This document shows, piece after piece, positions 31,029-40,333 of a DNA stretch of 64,000 nt. Source of the stretch: Alphaproteobacteria bacterium (lineage in GTDB: Bacteria; Pseudomonadota; Alphaproteobacteria; Rhizobiales; Aestuariivirgaceae); the NCBI GenBank assembly GCA_028868695.1, contig JAGWTZ010000005.1:32727-96726 (forward strand). The letters run 5' to 3'. The stretch's first letter is position 1. Every line of letters begins with the position of its first letter. The notes under the pieces are model-generated. The model saw only the letters and a list, made by a program, of their open reading frames with translations, did no database searches and was not told where the DNA came from. Position numbers and translations under genes: made by a program.

Positions 31029-31682
31029 CTAGGGGCACCAATAAGTCTCAACTTGATGGCCGGATTGCAGGACGCTGCGCACCGGCATCTCCAAAACATC
31101 ATTTCCAGCCTGCGCCTTTTCCAGCGTGGCCGCCTTGTCGGCGCCCTGGATGTGCAGGATGATTTCCTTCGCTGCCAGCAGCTTGCGCAGGGAGAAAGTC
31201 AGGCGCGGCTCACCCGCGCCGGGGGCGGAAATGGCCAGCAGCGGCGGGGCGGTGGGTGACAGGGCCTCGGCCAGCCTGTCACCGCCGGGGAAGAAGCTCG
31301 CGGTGTGGCCATCATTGCCCATGCCGAGGATCACCACATCAAAATCCGGCAGGGCGGCGGCGGTGGGGTTCTGGAAAAGCGGCACAAAGCGCGCGGCGGC
31401 GGCCTCATTCTGGATCAGGGCGGCCTTCACCAGCCGCGCGTTGGAGCGGTCAGAGGTTTCCGGAACCTGCCGCTCATCCACCAGCGTCACCGTCACTTGC
31501 GCCCAATCCAGCTTCTGCTTTGAGAGGGCCTCAAAGAATTTCTGCGGCGTGGTGCCGCCGGAAACGGCAAGCGTTGCCCGCTGCGCTCCGGCCAATGCCT
31601 GCCGCAAGCTTGCGGCCACATTTACAGCCAGCATGCGGGCCAGCGCGTCAGCGCCCGCGAAATGGTGCTGCCCGGTGATCAT
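31029..31682 (-). CDS. pgl: 6-phosphogluconolactonase
   Basis: Hydrolyses 6-phosphogluconolactone after Zwf. 217 residues of the NagB-like/DevB family; LAVSGGTTPQKFFEAL binds phosphate, and VTLVDERQVPETSDRSNARLVK plus VILGMGNDGHTASFFPG are the two family signatures. Its ATG overlaps the zwf stop by 4 nt. Confidence 0.94.
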   Translation of the reverse strand: MITGQHHFAGADALARMLAVNVAASLRQALAGAQRATLAVSGGTTPQKFFEALSKQKLDWAQVTVTLVDERQVPETSDRSNARLVKAALIQNEAAAARFVPLFQNPTAAALPDFDVVILGMGNDGHTASFFPGGDRLAEALSPTAPPLLAISAPGAGEPRLTFSLRKLLAAKEIILHIQGADKAATLEKAQAGNDVLEMPVRSVLQSGHQVETYWCP

Positions 31683-33160
31683 TCGACGTGCGGCTCATAC
31701 CAGGTGCGCTGGTCACGCTCGATCAGGGAGATGGCGGCGGTGGGGCCCCAGGAGCCGGATTGATACGGCTTGGGCGGCTCGCTGGAATCGCGCCAGGCCT
31801 CAAGGATCGGGTCGATGTAGCGCCAGGCGGCGGCCACCTCGTCGCGGCGCATGAACAGCGTCTGGTTGCCGCGCACCACGTCAGTCAGCAGGCGTTCATA
31901 GGCCTCAGGCTGGCGGCCGGCGAAGGCTTCGGCAAAGCTCATGTCGAGGGGCACATGCTTGAAGCGCAAGCCGCCCGGCCCAGGTTCCTTGATCGAAAGG
32001 AACAGTTCCACGCCTTCATCCGGCTGCAGGCGGATGAGCAGGCGGTTCGGCTTCAGGCTGCCAGCGGTGGCCTGGAACACGTTGTAGGGGATGGGCTTGA
32101 ACTCAACGACGATTTCGGAAACGCGCTCGGCCAGGCGCTTGCCGGTGCGCAGGTAGAAAGGCACATTGGCCCAGCGCCAGGAATTGATCTCGGCCTTCAG
32201 GGCCACAAAGGTTTCAGTGCGCGAATCCGGATTGCCCAGGTCTTCAAGATAGCTCTTGAGCTGGCCGTTGTTGGACGGTCCGCCGCGGTATTGGCCGCGC
32301 ACCACCGAATGCTCAATGTCGGCGGCGGTGATCGGCTTCAGCGATTTCAACACTTTCAGCTTTTCATCGCGCACCGCGTCGGCGTCCATGGCGCTGGGCG
32401 GCTCCATGGCCACAAGGCAGAGAAGCTGCAGCATGTGGTTCTGCACCATGTCGCGCAGCGCGCCCGAGGTGTCATAGTAGCCAGCGCGGGTTTCCACGCC
32501 CAGGGTTTCGGCCACGGTGATCTGCACATGGTCAATATGCATGCCGTTCCACAAGGGCTCGAACAAGGCGTTGGCAAAGCGCAGGGCCATCAGGTTCTGC
32601 ACCGTTTCCTTGCCGAGATAATGGTCGATGCGGTAGATCGCGGGCTCCGGGAACACCTTGCCGATCTCGTCATTGAGGGCATCGGCGGAAGCGCCGCTCT
32701 TGCCCACCGGCTTTTCCACGACCACGCGCGATTGCGGCGTCACCAGCTTGTGGGTGCCCAGCCGGTCGCAGATCGGGCCGAAGAGATCGGGGCCGACGGC
32801 GAGGTAAAACACGCGGATGCGCTCCGGGTGCTGGCCCAGCACCTGCTCCAGTTTCAGCCAGCCGTCATCCAGCGTGGCCTCGGCCGAGACATAGGACAGG
32901 CGGCCGAGGAAGCGCTCCATCAATTCATCGGTGCGGGATTTCTCCTCGACGAACTTTTCCAGCGCATCCTTGGCGAAGGCGCGGAATTCCGCATCGCTCA
33001 TGGCGCGGCGCGAGGTGCCGATGATGCGGGCCTCGGGCGGCAGCTGGCCCTGCTCGTCGCGGTGGAACAAGGCGGGGATCAGCTTGCGCTGGGAGAGATC
33101 ACCGGTGGCGCCAAACACAACAAGATCAAAGACATCGACTGGAATGATGCGGGTTGTCAC
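31679..33160 (-). CDS. zwf: Glucose-6-phosphate 1-dehydrogenase
   Basis: NAD(P)-dependent oxidation of glucose 6-phosphate, entry into the Entner-Doudoroff and pentose phosphate routes. The start is a GTG at 33160 preceded by GGAG, giving 493 residues and the N-terminus [26 protein letters not shown] (nucleotide fold in the latter part). The track start at 33343 would run through the promoter region. The catalytic signature [13 protein letters not shown] is intact near residue 180. The gene diverges from a fructokinase. Confidence 0.95.
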   Translation of the reverse strand: MTTRIIPVDVFDLVVFGATGDLSQRKLIPALFHRDEQGQLPPEARIIGTSRRAMSDAEFRAFAKDALEKFVEEKSRTDELMERFLGRLSYVSAEATLDDGWLKLEQVLGQHPERIRVFYLAVGPDLFGPICDRLGTHKLVTPQSRVVVEKPVGKSGASADALNDEIGKVFPEPAIYRIDHYLGKETVQNLMALRFANALFEPLWNGMHIDHVQITVAETLGVETRAGYYDTSGALRDMVQNHMLQLLCLVAMEPPSAMDADAVRDEKLKVLKSLKPITAADIEHSVVRGQYRGGPSNNGQLKSYLEDLGNPDSRTETFVALKAEINSWRWANVPFYLRTGKRLAERVSEIVVEFKPIPYNVFQATAGSLKPNRLLIRLQPDEGVELFLSIKEPGPGGLRFKHVPLDMSFAEAFAGRQPEAYERLLTDVVRGNQTLFMRRDEVAAAWRYIDPILEAWRDSSEPPKPYQSGSWGPTAAISLIERDQRTWYEPHVE

Positions 33161-33300
33161 ATAATTCTCCGAAAAAGAGGTACGTACATCAAATTTCACT
33201 TGGCGCGACGCATACACCGCCCTTATGACGGTTGCAACAAAGCAAGTGCAGGCCAGAGGCAGCCTGTATATCATGCCCTTGAGGCGGGGAGGAGAGAACA

Positions 33301-34224
33301 ATGATTTTGTGTTGTGGTGAAGCGCTGATTGACTGTCTGCCACGCAAGGGTGCGGATGGCGCGGATGTGTTCCAGCCGGTGAATGGCGGGTCGATCTACA
33401 ATACCGCCATCGCGTTGGGGCGGCTGGGTGAAAAGGTGGGGCTGTTTGCCGGCATCTCGAAGGATTTCTTCGGCGACAGCCTGCGCGCCGGCCTTGCGGC
33501 CTCGCATGTCTCGCCCAAATACCTGCGGCTGAAGGACAACCACACCACGCTGGCGCTGGTTAAGCTGGTGGATGGCCATGCGCGCTATTCCTTCATCGAT
33601 GATGCCTCGGCCGGGCGCAACCTGGTGAAGGCTGATCTGCCCAAGCTGCCCAAGGCGGTGACAGCGCTGCATTTCGGCTCGATCAGCCTGATCCCCGAGC
33701 CTTGCGCCACAACCTATGAGACACTGCTCAAGCAGGCGTCGAAAAGCCGGGTGATCTCGCTCGATCCCAACATCCGCCCCACCCTGATCAAGGACAAGGC
33801 CGGGCATGTGAAACGCCTCACGCGGTTGATCGCACTTGCCGATGTTCTCAAGATTTCCGATGAAGACGTGCAGTGGATGACAGGTTCGAAGAACCTGGAA
33901 AAGGCGGCGCGCGCCTGGCTGAAGAAGGGTGCCAAGATCGTGGCCATCACACGTGGCGGCGAGGGCTGCAGCGTGTTCACCAGGCGCTTCGCCTTTGAGG
34001 CGCTGGCGCCCAAGGTGAAGGTGGCCGACACGGTGGGGGCCGGCGACACCTTCACGGCGGGCCTTTTGCATTATTTCCACAGCCACGGCCTGCTCTCGAA
34101 GAAGGCGCTGGCGGCAATCAGCGATGAAGACCTGAAGGCCGCCGCCTTCTATGCCATGAAGGCCGCCGCCGTCACCGTCTCACGCCCCGGCGCCGACCCG
34201 CCCTGGGCCAAGGAAATGGCGTGA
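33301..34224 (+). CDS. PfkB family carbohydrate kinase, probable fructokinase
   Basis: ATP-dependent sugar kinase of 307 residues. N-terminal MILCCGEALIDCLP and the GGSIYNTAIALGRLGEKVGLF region match bacterial fructokinases; the C-terminal signature DTVGAGDTFTAGLL holds the catalytic Asp. The ATG follows GGGAGGAGAG. It is divergent from zwf with a 140-bp shared promoter region, and the product fructose 6-phosphate can isomerise to the Zwf substrate. Fructose is the likeliest substrate; other ketoses cannot be excluded. Confidence 0.87.
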   Translation: MILCCGEALIDCLPRKGADGADVFQPVNGGSIYNTAIALGRLGEKVGLFAGISKDFFGDSLRAGLAASHVSPKYLRLKDNHTTLALVKLVDGHARYSFIDDASAGRNLVKADLPKLPKAVTALHFGSISLIPEPCATTYETLLKQASKSRVISLDPNIRPTLIKDKAGHVKRLTRLIALADVLKISDEDVQWMTGSKNLEKAARAWLKKGAKIVAITRGGEGCSVFTRRFAFEALAPKVKVADTVGAGDTFTAGLLHYFHSHGLLSKKALAAISDEDLKAAAFYAMKAAAVTVSRPGADPPWAKEMA

Positions 34225-34231
34225 CACATTC

Positions 34232-34390
34232 TGCCTTCTCCCTCTGGGAGAAGGTGCCCGAAGGGCGGATGAGGGCCACAGGCCCTTTGCCTGTGGCCTT
34301 TTGGTTGCACGAATGCGGAGGCAAAGACCGATGCTGCGCATCGGCCCTCATCCGGCGCTTTGCGCCACCTTCCCCCAAGGGGGGAAGGAT
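34232..34390. repeat. RIME-like mosaic palindrome
   Basis: Arms ccttctccctctgggagaagg..gcggatgagggcc and ggccctcatccggcgc..ccttcccccaagggggg enclose cacaggccctttgcctgtgg and ccgatgctgcgcatcgg. The inner module with the ccgatgc/gcatcgg hairpin and caaagacc is shared with 17046-17200, showing a mosaic build. Confidence 0.87.
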
Positions 34391-34404
34391 GATAGCCACA
34401 GCCC

Positions 34405-36846
34405 ATGCACTTCCCCGTTGATGACATCGTCCCCGAGCTGAAAGCCGCGCTGGCGCAGAAATCTGCAGCCATCCTGGTGGCTGAGCCGGGTGCGGGCAAG
34501 ACCACGCGGGTGCCGCTGGCGCTTCTCGATGAGCCTTGGGCGGCGGGACAGAAAATCGTGATGCTGGAGCCGCGCCGCCTTGCCGCGCGCGCCGCCGCCA
34601 CGCGCATGGCGCAGACACTGGATGAAGAGGTAGGGCAGACTGTCGGCTATGCCGTGCGCATGGAGCGCAAGGTCTCCAAGGCCACGCGCATCGAAGTCGT
34701 CACCGAAGGCCTGCTCACCCGGCGTTTGCAGAATGATCCGGAACTGGCCGATACTGCGCTCATCATCTTCGATGAATTCCACGAGCGCAGCCTTGATGGC
34801 GATCTGGCGCTGGCCCTGGCGCTGGATGTGCAGCGCGGCCTGCGGCCTGATTTGAAAATCCTCGTCATGTCCGCCACCCTGGATGTGGAAGCCTTGCGCG
34901 CGCAATTGGGCGATGCGCCAGAGATCACCTCGCGCGGCCGCATGTTCCCGGTGGAAACACGCTATCTCGACAAGGCCACGCGGCAGACAATTGTGCAGGA
35001 TGCCACCAAGGCCGTGCTCAAGGCGGCGCGGGATGTGAAGGGCTCGCTTCTCGTCTTCCTGCCTGGCGAGAGTGAAATCCGCCGCGTGGCCAGTGAGCTG
35101 GAGAATGCCGCCCTGCCCGGCACCGCCATCCGCCCGCTTTATGGCGCGATGCCGCTGGCCGAGCAGGATGCCGCGATCAAGCCTTCACCGCCGGGCACGC
35201 GCAAGATCGTTTTGGCCACCACCATTGCCGAAACCTCGCTCACCATTGATGGCATCGAGGCCGTGGTGGACACTGGCCTCAAGCGCGCGCCGCGATTTGA
35301 TCCCGCCTCCGGCATGACCGGGCTGGAAACCGTGCGTGTCTCCGCCGCTTCCGCCGAACAGCGCAAGGGCCGCGCCGGCCGCTTGGGCCCCGGCTTCTGC
35401 TACCGCCTGTGGCCGGAAGAAGAGATGCGCGCGCTCAGCCCGCATGATGAGCCGGAAATCCGCATCGCGGATTTGTCCTCGCTGGTGCTGGAGCTTGCCG
35501 CCTGGGGCGTTGCCACGCGGGATGGTCTGCCCTTTGTGGAAATGCCGCCGGCCGGCGCCTTTGCCCAGGCGCAGGAATTGCTGCGCGAGCTTGAGGCGCT
35601 GGACGATGGCAACCGCATCACGCCGCATGGCAAGGCCATGGCGCGCCTGCCCTTGCATCCGCGCCTTGCCCATATGGTGATCAAGGCCAAGGCTTTGGGT
35701 GCGGGCACGCATGCCGCAGATATCGCCGCGCTGATTTCAGAACGTGACGGGTTGCCCCGCGATGCACCCATTGATGTCGAACAGCGCCTGATGTTTGTGC
35801 GTGGCAGCGCGCGCGACCGCATCCGCCAAACAGCAAGGCAGATCGCCAGCCTTGCCGCTTTGGGTGAGAGCCAGAGTGACGTTGGCGCCGGCATCATTCT
35901 CGCCCTCGCCTATCCGGACCGCATTGCGCAGAAACGCGGCGGCCTTGGGCGCTTCCGCATGGCCTCGGGTGCTGGTGCTGTGGTGGCCGGGCATGACGGC
36001 TTGGCCAAGAAGGACTTCATCGCCATTGCGCTGCTTGATGGCAGCGGCATGGAAGCCCGCGTGCAGCTTGCGGCCGAACTTTCCGAAGGCGAGATCGAGA
36101 AGCACTTTGCCCATCTCATCACCACCAAGGCCGATGTGTTCTGGGATGCCAAGGCCAATGCTGTCTCTGCCGCGGAAGTGAAGAAGCTGGGCGCGCTGGT
36201 GCTGGCCGAGCGGCCGCTCGCCGATGTGCCGCCGGAAAGGATTTCCGAAGCCATGCTGCAAGGTTTGGCGCAGCTTGGCCTCGGCGCGCTGCCGTGGAGC
36301 GATGCCGCGCAGATGTTCCGTTCACGGATCAATTTCCTGCACCGCGTCATGCCGGAGGCAGGCTTTCCCGATCTGTCGGATGAGGCGCTGATGGCCAGCA
36401 TGGGCGAATGGCTGCTGCCCTATCTCTCCGGCATCAGCCGCAAGAGCCATCTGGAGCGGCTGGACATGCTAGCCATCCTGCGCAGCCTGGTGCCGCATGA
36501 ACTGTCCTCGCGGATTGAAATGCTTGCGCCATCGCGCATGGAAGTGCCCGGCGGCGGGCACTACCAGATTGACTATACGGTGGAGGGAGACCCCACCTTG
36601 CGCGTGCGCCTGCAGGAAATGTTCGGCCTCACCTCCGCCCCGCAAATCGCCGATGGCCGGGCACGCCTCAAGATCGAACTGCTTTCGCCGGCTGGCCGCC
36701 CTGTGGCGGTGACGCAGTCGCTCGAAACATTCTGGGTGAACGCCTACCCTGATGTGCGCAAGGACCTTCGCGGGCGTTACCCCAAGCACTTCTGGCCCGA
36801 AGACCCGCTCACCGCCCAAGCCGTGGCCCCGAGGCGGCTGCGGTAG
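34405..36846 (+). CDS. hrpB: ATP-dependent helicase HrpB
   Basis: DEAH-box RNA helicase-like protein of 813 residues, full length. Motif I AEPGAGKTTRVPLALLD, Ia LEPRRLAARAAATRMA, II IIFDEFHERSLDGDLALAL (DEFH), III LVMSATLD, V TTIAETSLTIDGI and VI QRKGRAGRLGPG are all present, followed by the HA2 domain and the HrpB-specific C-terminal domain (MEVPGGGHYQIDYTVEGDP). Cellular role is poorly defined. It stands alone behind a RIME-like element. Confidence 0.95.
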   Translation: MHFPVDDIVPELKAALAQKSAAILVAEPGAGKTTRVPLALLDEPWAAGQKIVMLEPRRLAARAAATRMAQTLDEEVGQTVGYAVRMERKVSKATRIEVVTEGLLTRRLQNDPELADTALIIFDEFHERSLDGDLALALALDVQRGLRPDLKILVMSATLDVEALRAQLGDAPEITSRGRMFPVETRYLDKATRQTIVQDATKAVLKAARDVKGSLLVFLPGESEIRRVASELENAALPGTAIRPLYGAMPLAEQDAAIKPSPPGTRKIVLATTIAETSLTIDGIEAVVDTGLKRAPRFDPASGMTGLETVRVSAASAEQRKGRAGRLGPGFCYRLWPEEEMRALSPHDEPEIRIADLSSLVLELAAWGVATRDGLPFVEMPPAGAFAQAQELLRELEALDDGNRITPHGKAMARLPLHPRLAHMVIKAKALGAGTHAADIAALISERDGLPRDAPIDVEQRLMFVRGSARDRIRQTARQIASLAALGESQSDVGAGIILALAYPDRIAQKRGGLGRFRMASGAGAVVAGHDGLAKKDFIAIALLDGSGMEARVQLAAELSEGEIEKHFAHLITTKADVFWDAKANAVSAAEVKKLGALVLAERPLADVPPERISEAMLQGLAQLGLGALPWSDAAQMFRSRINFLHRVMPEAGFPDLSDEALMASMGEWLLPYLSGISRKSHLERLDMLAILRSLVPHELSSRIEMLAPSRMEVPGGGHYQIDYTVEGDPTLRVRLQEMFGLTSAPQIADGRARLKIELLSPAGRPVAVTQSLETFWVNAYPDVRKDLRGRYPKHFWPEDPLTAQAVAPRRLR

Positions 36847-36861
36847 GTGGGCCATTGCCGC

Positions 36862-36982
36862 ACCTTCCTGCTCCCCGGAGGGGGAGCTGCCGGCGGAGCC
36901 GGCTGAGGGGCGATGGGTTCAGACATTCAAAGCGCCACGCTCAACGTCCCACCCCACCCTTCCCCCAAGGAGAGAAGGGCAT
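36862..36982. repeat. RIME-like palindrome, degraded
   Basis: Contains ctccccggagggggag, gccggcggagccggc and ccttcccccaaggagagaagg. It starts the 1.2-kb gene-free stretch behind hrpB. Confidence 0.7.
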
Positions 36983-36992
36983 GGGCTTTGCT

Positions 36993-37066
36993 CCCGTCAA
37001 TCCGTGCAAGCGCCGCAGCTTTCGCCCCCACCCACTCCCCACTCCCGTCATTCCGTGCAAGCGCCG
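36993..37066 (+). repeat. Direct repeat pair CCCGTCAWTCCGTGCAAGCGCCG
   Basis: A 23-bp unit occurs at 36993-37015 and again at 37044-37066 with one mismatch (caatcc versus cattcc). The second copy merges into a CGTCATTCC-type palindrome (cgggcgaagcccg; catcattgcaaagcaatgatg). Probably stacked insertions of small mobile repeats. Confidence 0.75.
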
Positions 37067-37112
37067 GGCGAAGCCCGCCCATCATTGCAAAGCAATGATG
37101 GGTCTGCGCGCG

Positions 37113-37186
37113 ACACGGAATCCCGCTTGGCCGCAGGCTCCGCACCCGGCCCAAGCTGGGCCCCTGCTTTCGCAGGGGTGACGGAG
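37113..37186 (+). repeat. Left inverted repeat flanking the structured RNA locus
   Basis: Ends with agctgggcccctgctttcgcaggggtgacggag. Its complement recurs at 37694-37727 with about two mismatches over 34 bp, and weaker similarity continues outward (caagcgggattccg). The two copies face each other around the structured element. Confidence 0.82.
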
Positions 37187-37210
37187 TGTGTGAGAGGGAC
37201 AGAGAATTAA

Positions 37211-37239
37211 CTTGCTTTTATTCCTAGGATGTGCTAGCT
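37211..37239 (+). promoter_or_regulatory. Candidate promoter of the structured RNA
   Basis: CTTGCT (37211-37216) and CTAGCT (37234-37239) spaced by 17 bp resemble the alphaproteobacterial CTTGAC/CTATAT consensus. Transcription would start near 37246, at the base of the first long hairpin. No protein gene follows at a normal distance. Confidence 0.5.
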
Positions 37240-37240
37240 G

Positions 37241-37620
37241 CCTTCCGCTCCCTCGCACTGGGGTCCGGTTCATGACGGTGAACCCGGATGCGAGGGAGTG
37301 GCAGGCCTGCTGGAAGGGATAACGTATCCCATCTCCACCGGGAGCCAGGTTTGAACTTCCTCGGGCACTAAGACCCGGGCTGCTATGGCAAGGCCTCTGG
37401 TGTCCCCCATCAGGCTTCCCCCATGTGGGAAGTGAGATGGATCACCTCGGGTGGAGGGAATCTCCCATCAAGATGGGAGAAACCCGGTGAAACCCCAGAC
37501 CCATAGGGGCGGACTGACAGTTCACCTGATGCTCAATTCCTGCCGGCGCGTGGGGCAACCCAACGCATCAGTAATGCGACTCTAAACACAGTCGCACCCG
37601 CGTGAGTTACCCCACGCGTC
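37241..37620 (+). ncRNA. Unidentified large structured RNA element (about 380 nt)
   Basis: Dense pairing: CCTTCC 37241-37246 with GGAAGG 37312-37317; GCTCCCTCGCA 37247-37257 with TGCGAGGGAGT 37289-37299; inner GGTTC/GAACC; CACCGGG 37336-37342 with CCCGGTG 37483-37489 (long range); CTTCCC/GGGAAG 37415-37432; TCTCCCAT-CAAG-ATGGGAGA 37461-37480; CCCC/GGGG 37493-37509; CGCGTGGGG 37547-37555 with CCCCACGCG 37610-37618 enclosing CGCAT/ATGCG and GACT/AGTC hairpins. There is no long ORF on either strand. I do not recognise it: motifs of RNase P, tmRNA, SRP RNA, 6S RNA and cobalamin riboswitches were not found. The strand is set by the candidate promoter only and could be wrong. Confidence 0.6.
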
Positions 37621-37693
37621 TCCCTTCTACCTTCTGCCCCGCACGCCACGGGGCAACCAAGGGCGAAGCCATGACCAAATCCAACTCACCCAC

Positions 37694-37774
37694 CTCCGTC
37701 ACCCCTGCGAAGGCAGGGGCCCAGCTAGGCCGCAGGCTCTGCGCTCTCCGCGCCCAGACCAAGCGGGATTCCGG
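37694..37774 (-). repeat. Right inverted repeat flanking the structured RNA locus
   Basis: Begins ctccgtcacccctgcgaaggcaggggcccagct, the complement of the left copy ending at 37186. The encoded nonsense peptide TPAKAGAQ in the ORF track is a translation of this palindrome, not a gene. Downstream (37774-37925) further cgtcattccgg-type pieces follow up to the sdaA 3' end. Confidence 0.82.
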
Positions 37775-38005
37775 CTCGCAGACTTCGCCACGATTGCCGT
37801 GCAATCGCGGCCGGGCTTCGCCCGGTCCTTGGCCGGAATGACGGTTGGTGGGTGCGGTGCCGGATAGTAACGGGCGAGTCGGCGCACGTGGCCGGAATGA
37901 CGGCGGGAGAGGGCGGGGCCTGAGCGATGGTGGACTGGAATCAGCGGCGGAGTGAAAGTGCTGAAAACGGCGCAAGCCTGCAGCTCATTCAGCGCAAGCT
38001 TCTGC

Positions 38006-39373
38006 TCAGCACTCCACCACATTGACGGCGAGGCCGCCTTGCGAGGTTTCCTTGTAGCGCTCGCTCATGTCCACGCCGGTCTGGCGCATGGTCTCGATGC
38101 AGCCATCCAGCGGCACCACATGCTTGCCATCGCCGCGCAGCGCCAGCGAGGCAGCGGTGACGGCCTTCACCGCGCCAAAGGCATTGCGCTCGATGCAGGG
38201 CACCTGCACGAGGCCGCCCACCGGGTCGCAGGTCATGCCCAAATGATGCTCCAGCGCGATCTCGGCGGCGTTCTCCACTTGCGCATTGTTGCCGCCCAGT
38301 GCCGCGCACAGGCCCGCCGCCGCCATGGCCGAAGCCGAGCCCACTTCGCCCTGGCAGCCCACTTCGGCGCCGGAGATCGAGGCATTGTGCTTGATGATGC
38401 CGCCGATGGCCGCCGCCGCCAGCAGGAAGCTGCGCACGCCTGCGCGGTCTGCGCCGACGCAATGGTCGAGATAGTAGCGGATGACGGCAGGCACCACGCC
38501 GGCCGCGCCATTGGTGGGCGCAGTGACAATCTTGCCGCCAGCCGCATTCTCCTCATTCACGGCCATGGCATAGACCGAGAGATAATCCATCACCTGATGC
38601 GGATAGACCATGTTGGAGCCGTGCTCGGCCTTGAGCTGGGCCAGCACATCGGCGGCGCGGCGCTTCACCTTCAGGCCGCCGGGCAGCGTGCCCCTCTGGC
38701 GCAGGCCCCGGTTGATGCAGGCTTCCATCACGCCCCAGATGCGGTCAAGATTGGCGTTGAGCGCCTCGTCACTTTGCGCCACCGTCTCGTTGGCGCGCTT
38801 CATCTCGGTGATCGACAGACCCGAGGCCTCGCCCATCTGCAACATGCTGGCGGCATTGTTGAAAGGATAAGGCACGGCCAGCATCGCCGGCTTCTCGCGC
38901 AGGCTGGCCTCGCGCTCGGCCGCCGTCTGCACAAAGCCGCCGCCGATGGAATAATAGGTCTCGGAGAAAAGCTCCGCGCCCTCTGCATCCAGCAGGCGCA
39001 TCACCATGCCATTGGCGTGGCCCTTGAGGGCGGGGCCGAAATCGAAAACCACATCCGTGGCGGCATTGAAGGCGATGCGGCGCTGGCCCAGGTCTACCGA
39101 GGTCATGCCCGCAAGCAGGCCATCGACAGCGTCGGGATCCAGCGTGTCCGGCGTTTGGCCGGCGAGGCCAAGAATCACTGCCCTGTCCGTGCCGTGGCCC
39201 TTGCCGGTGAAGGCAAGAGAGCCATGCAATGTGGTGACGAGGCGCTGCGCCCTGGCCTTGTGGGCGGGCGTCAATGCCGCAAGGAAGCGGCCAGCCGCCA
39301 CCATCGGCCCCATGGTGTGCGAGGAGGACGGGCCAACACCAATCTTGAAAACGTCAAAGACAGAAAGGAACAT
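38006..39373 (-). CDS. sdaA: L-serine ammonia-lyase (iron-sulfur type, single chain)
   Basis: Deaminates L-serine to pyruvate and ammonia. 455 residues, both domains in one chain. The beta domain has [16 protein letters not shown] at the N-terminus; the alpha domain has [31 protein letters not shown] and [18 protein letters not shown], which carry the cysteines of the 4Fe-4S cluster. Serine hydroxymethylation products from one-carbon metabolism could feed it, but no operon partner is present. Confidence 0.95.
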   Translation of the reverse strand: MFLSVFDVFKIGVGPSSSHTMGPMVAAGRFLAALTPAHKARAQRLVTTLHGSLAFTGKGHGTDRAVILGLAGQTPDTLDPDAVDGLLAGMTSVDLGQRRIAFNAATDVVFDFGPALKGHANGMVMRLLDAEGAELFSETYYSIGGGFVQTAAEREASLREKPAMLAVPYPFNNAASMLQMGEASGLSITEMKRANETVAQSDEALNANLDRIWGVMEACINRGLRQRGTLPGGLKVKRRAADVLAQLKAEHGSNMVYPHQVMDYLSVYAMAVNEENAAGGKIVTAPTNGAAGVVPAVIRYYLDHCVGADRAGVRSFLLAAAAIGGIIKHNASISGAEVGCQGEVGSASAMAAAGLCAALGGNNAQVENAAEIALEHHLGMTCDPVGGLVQVPCIERNAFGAVKAVTAASLALRGDGKHVVPLDGCIETMRQTGVDMSERYKETSQGGLAVNVVEC

Positions 39374-39475
39374 GAGGCCACGATAGATAGCACAGCGCGG
39401 TGGACTTGTCGTTTCCAGCCAGCTGGCAGGCCGAAACCGTCATAATTTCATGCCGCATCTGCTAAGTGTCGACCC

Positions 39476-40333
39476 ATGGCTTTGCTTCTCGGACTATTCG
39501 CCGCCCTGTGCTGGGCCGTGCATGATCTTGCCGCCCGGCACTTCGCGCCCCACATGGGTGCCGCGCGGCTGGGCCTGCGCACCGAGCTCGCAGGCTTCGT
39601 GCTGCTGTTGCCGCTGATGTTCAGCCTGCCTGCCGCAAGCCTCAAGGATTGGCTGGCGGTGCTGGCGCTTGGCATTGTCTATGGCTTTGCCATCATCGGG
39701 CTGTTCAAGGCCTTCGCCATGGCGCCCGTCTCGGTGGTGGGGCCCTTCACGGCCGGCTATCCCTCACTGGTCGTGGTGTGGGGCATGCTGCATGGCGATG
39801 TTCCAACCGCAGCGCAATTCCTCGCCATTGCCGCCATTCTGGCGGGCGCGGTGACCGTCGGGCGCAGCGGGCATCATGATGGCGGCATGAACCGGGTGGC
39901 CAGGGGCAAGGTGCCGCTGCTGATGTTCTGGATCATCCTGGCCGATTGCTGCTTTGCCGCCTCGATCGTCATGGGCCAGGCGCTAGGGCCAGTGTTCGGC
40001 GACATGCGCACCGCCGCCTTGCTGCGCATTCCAGCCGCCCTGGTGCTGCTGCCCTTCGCACTGGCGGAGAAATCGCCGCGGATGCCGCTGAACCGCACCG
40101 CGGTTCTCGTGGTGCTGGGCATGGGCGGGCTCGATGCGCTGGCCCTCACCGGCGTCAACGCCATGGGCCTGCTGCCCTACAAGGAACTCGGCGCGATGGG
40201 CATCTCGGCCTATGGCGCCATTGCCGTGCCGCTCGCCATGGTCTGGCTGAAGGAGAAAGTCTCCAAGGGGGAATGGCTGGGCGTGGCGCTGATCGCGGCG
40301 GGTGTTGCCGGTCTTGGCGTTCAAACCGGCTGA
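39476..40333 (+). CDS. DMT superfamily transporter (EamA domains)
   Basis: 285 residues with two EamA repeats and about ten spans. It begins MALLLGLFAALCWAVHDLAARHFAPHMGA; repeat ends read FAMAPVSVVGPFTAGYPSLVVVWGMLHGD and KELGAMGISAYGAIAVPLAMVWLKEKVS. It diverges from sdaA, and its 3' end overlaps the converging histidine kinase gene by 13 nt. Substrate unknown. Confidence 0.85.
   Translation: MALLLGLFAALCWAVHDLAARHFAPHMGAARLGLRTELAGFVLLLPLMFSLPAASLKDWLAVLALGIVYGFAIIGLFKAFAMAPVSVVGPFTAGYPSLVVVWGMLHGDVPTAAQFLAIAAILAGAVTVGRSGHHDGGMNRVARGKVPLLMFWIILADCCFAASIVMGQALGPVFGDMRTAALLRIPAALVLLPFALAEKSPRMPLNRTAVLVVLGMGGLDALALTGVNAMGLLPYKELGAMGISAYGAIAVPLAMVWLKEKVSKGEWLGVALIAAGVAGLGVQTG

Noticed and set aside
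37547-37618. tRNA-like cloverleaf
   Set aside because: The CGCGTGGGG/CCCCACGCG stem encloses two hairpins, but there is no T-loop, no usable anticodon loop and no CCA end.
37241-37620. tmRNA, RNase P RNA, SRP RNA or TPP riboswitch
   Set aside because: No tag codons or TTCGA T-loop for tmRNA, no GAGGAAAGTCC for RNase P, no GGAAGCAGCC for SRP. ACCTGAT plus CCGGCG weakly recalls the TPP motif but the rest of the THI box and a thiamine gene are missing.
37602-37841. Protein containing SVTPAKAGAQ
   Set aside because: This peptide is the known-looking translation of a CGTCATTCC-type palindrome, not a gene product.
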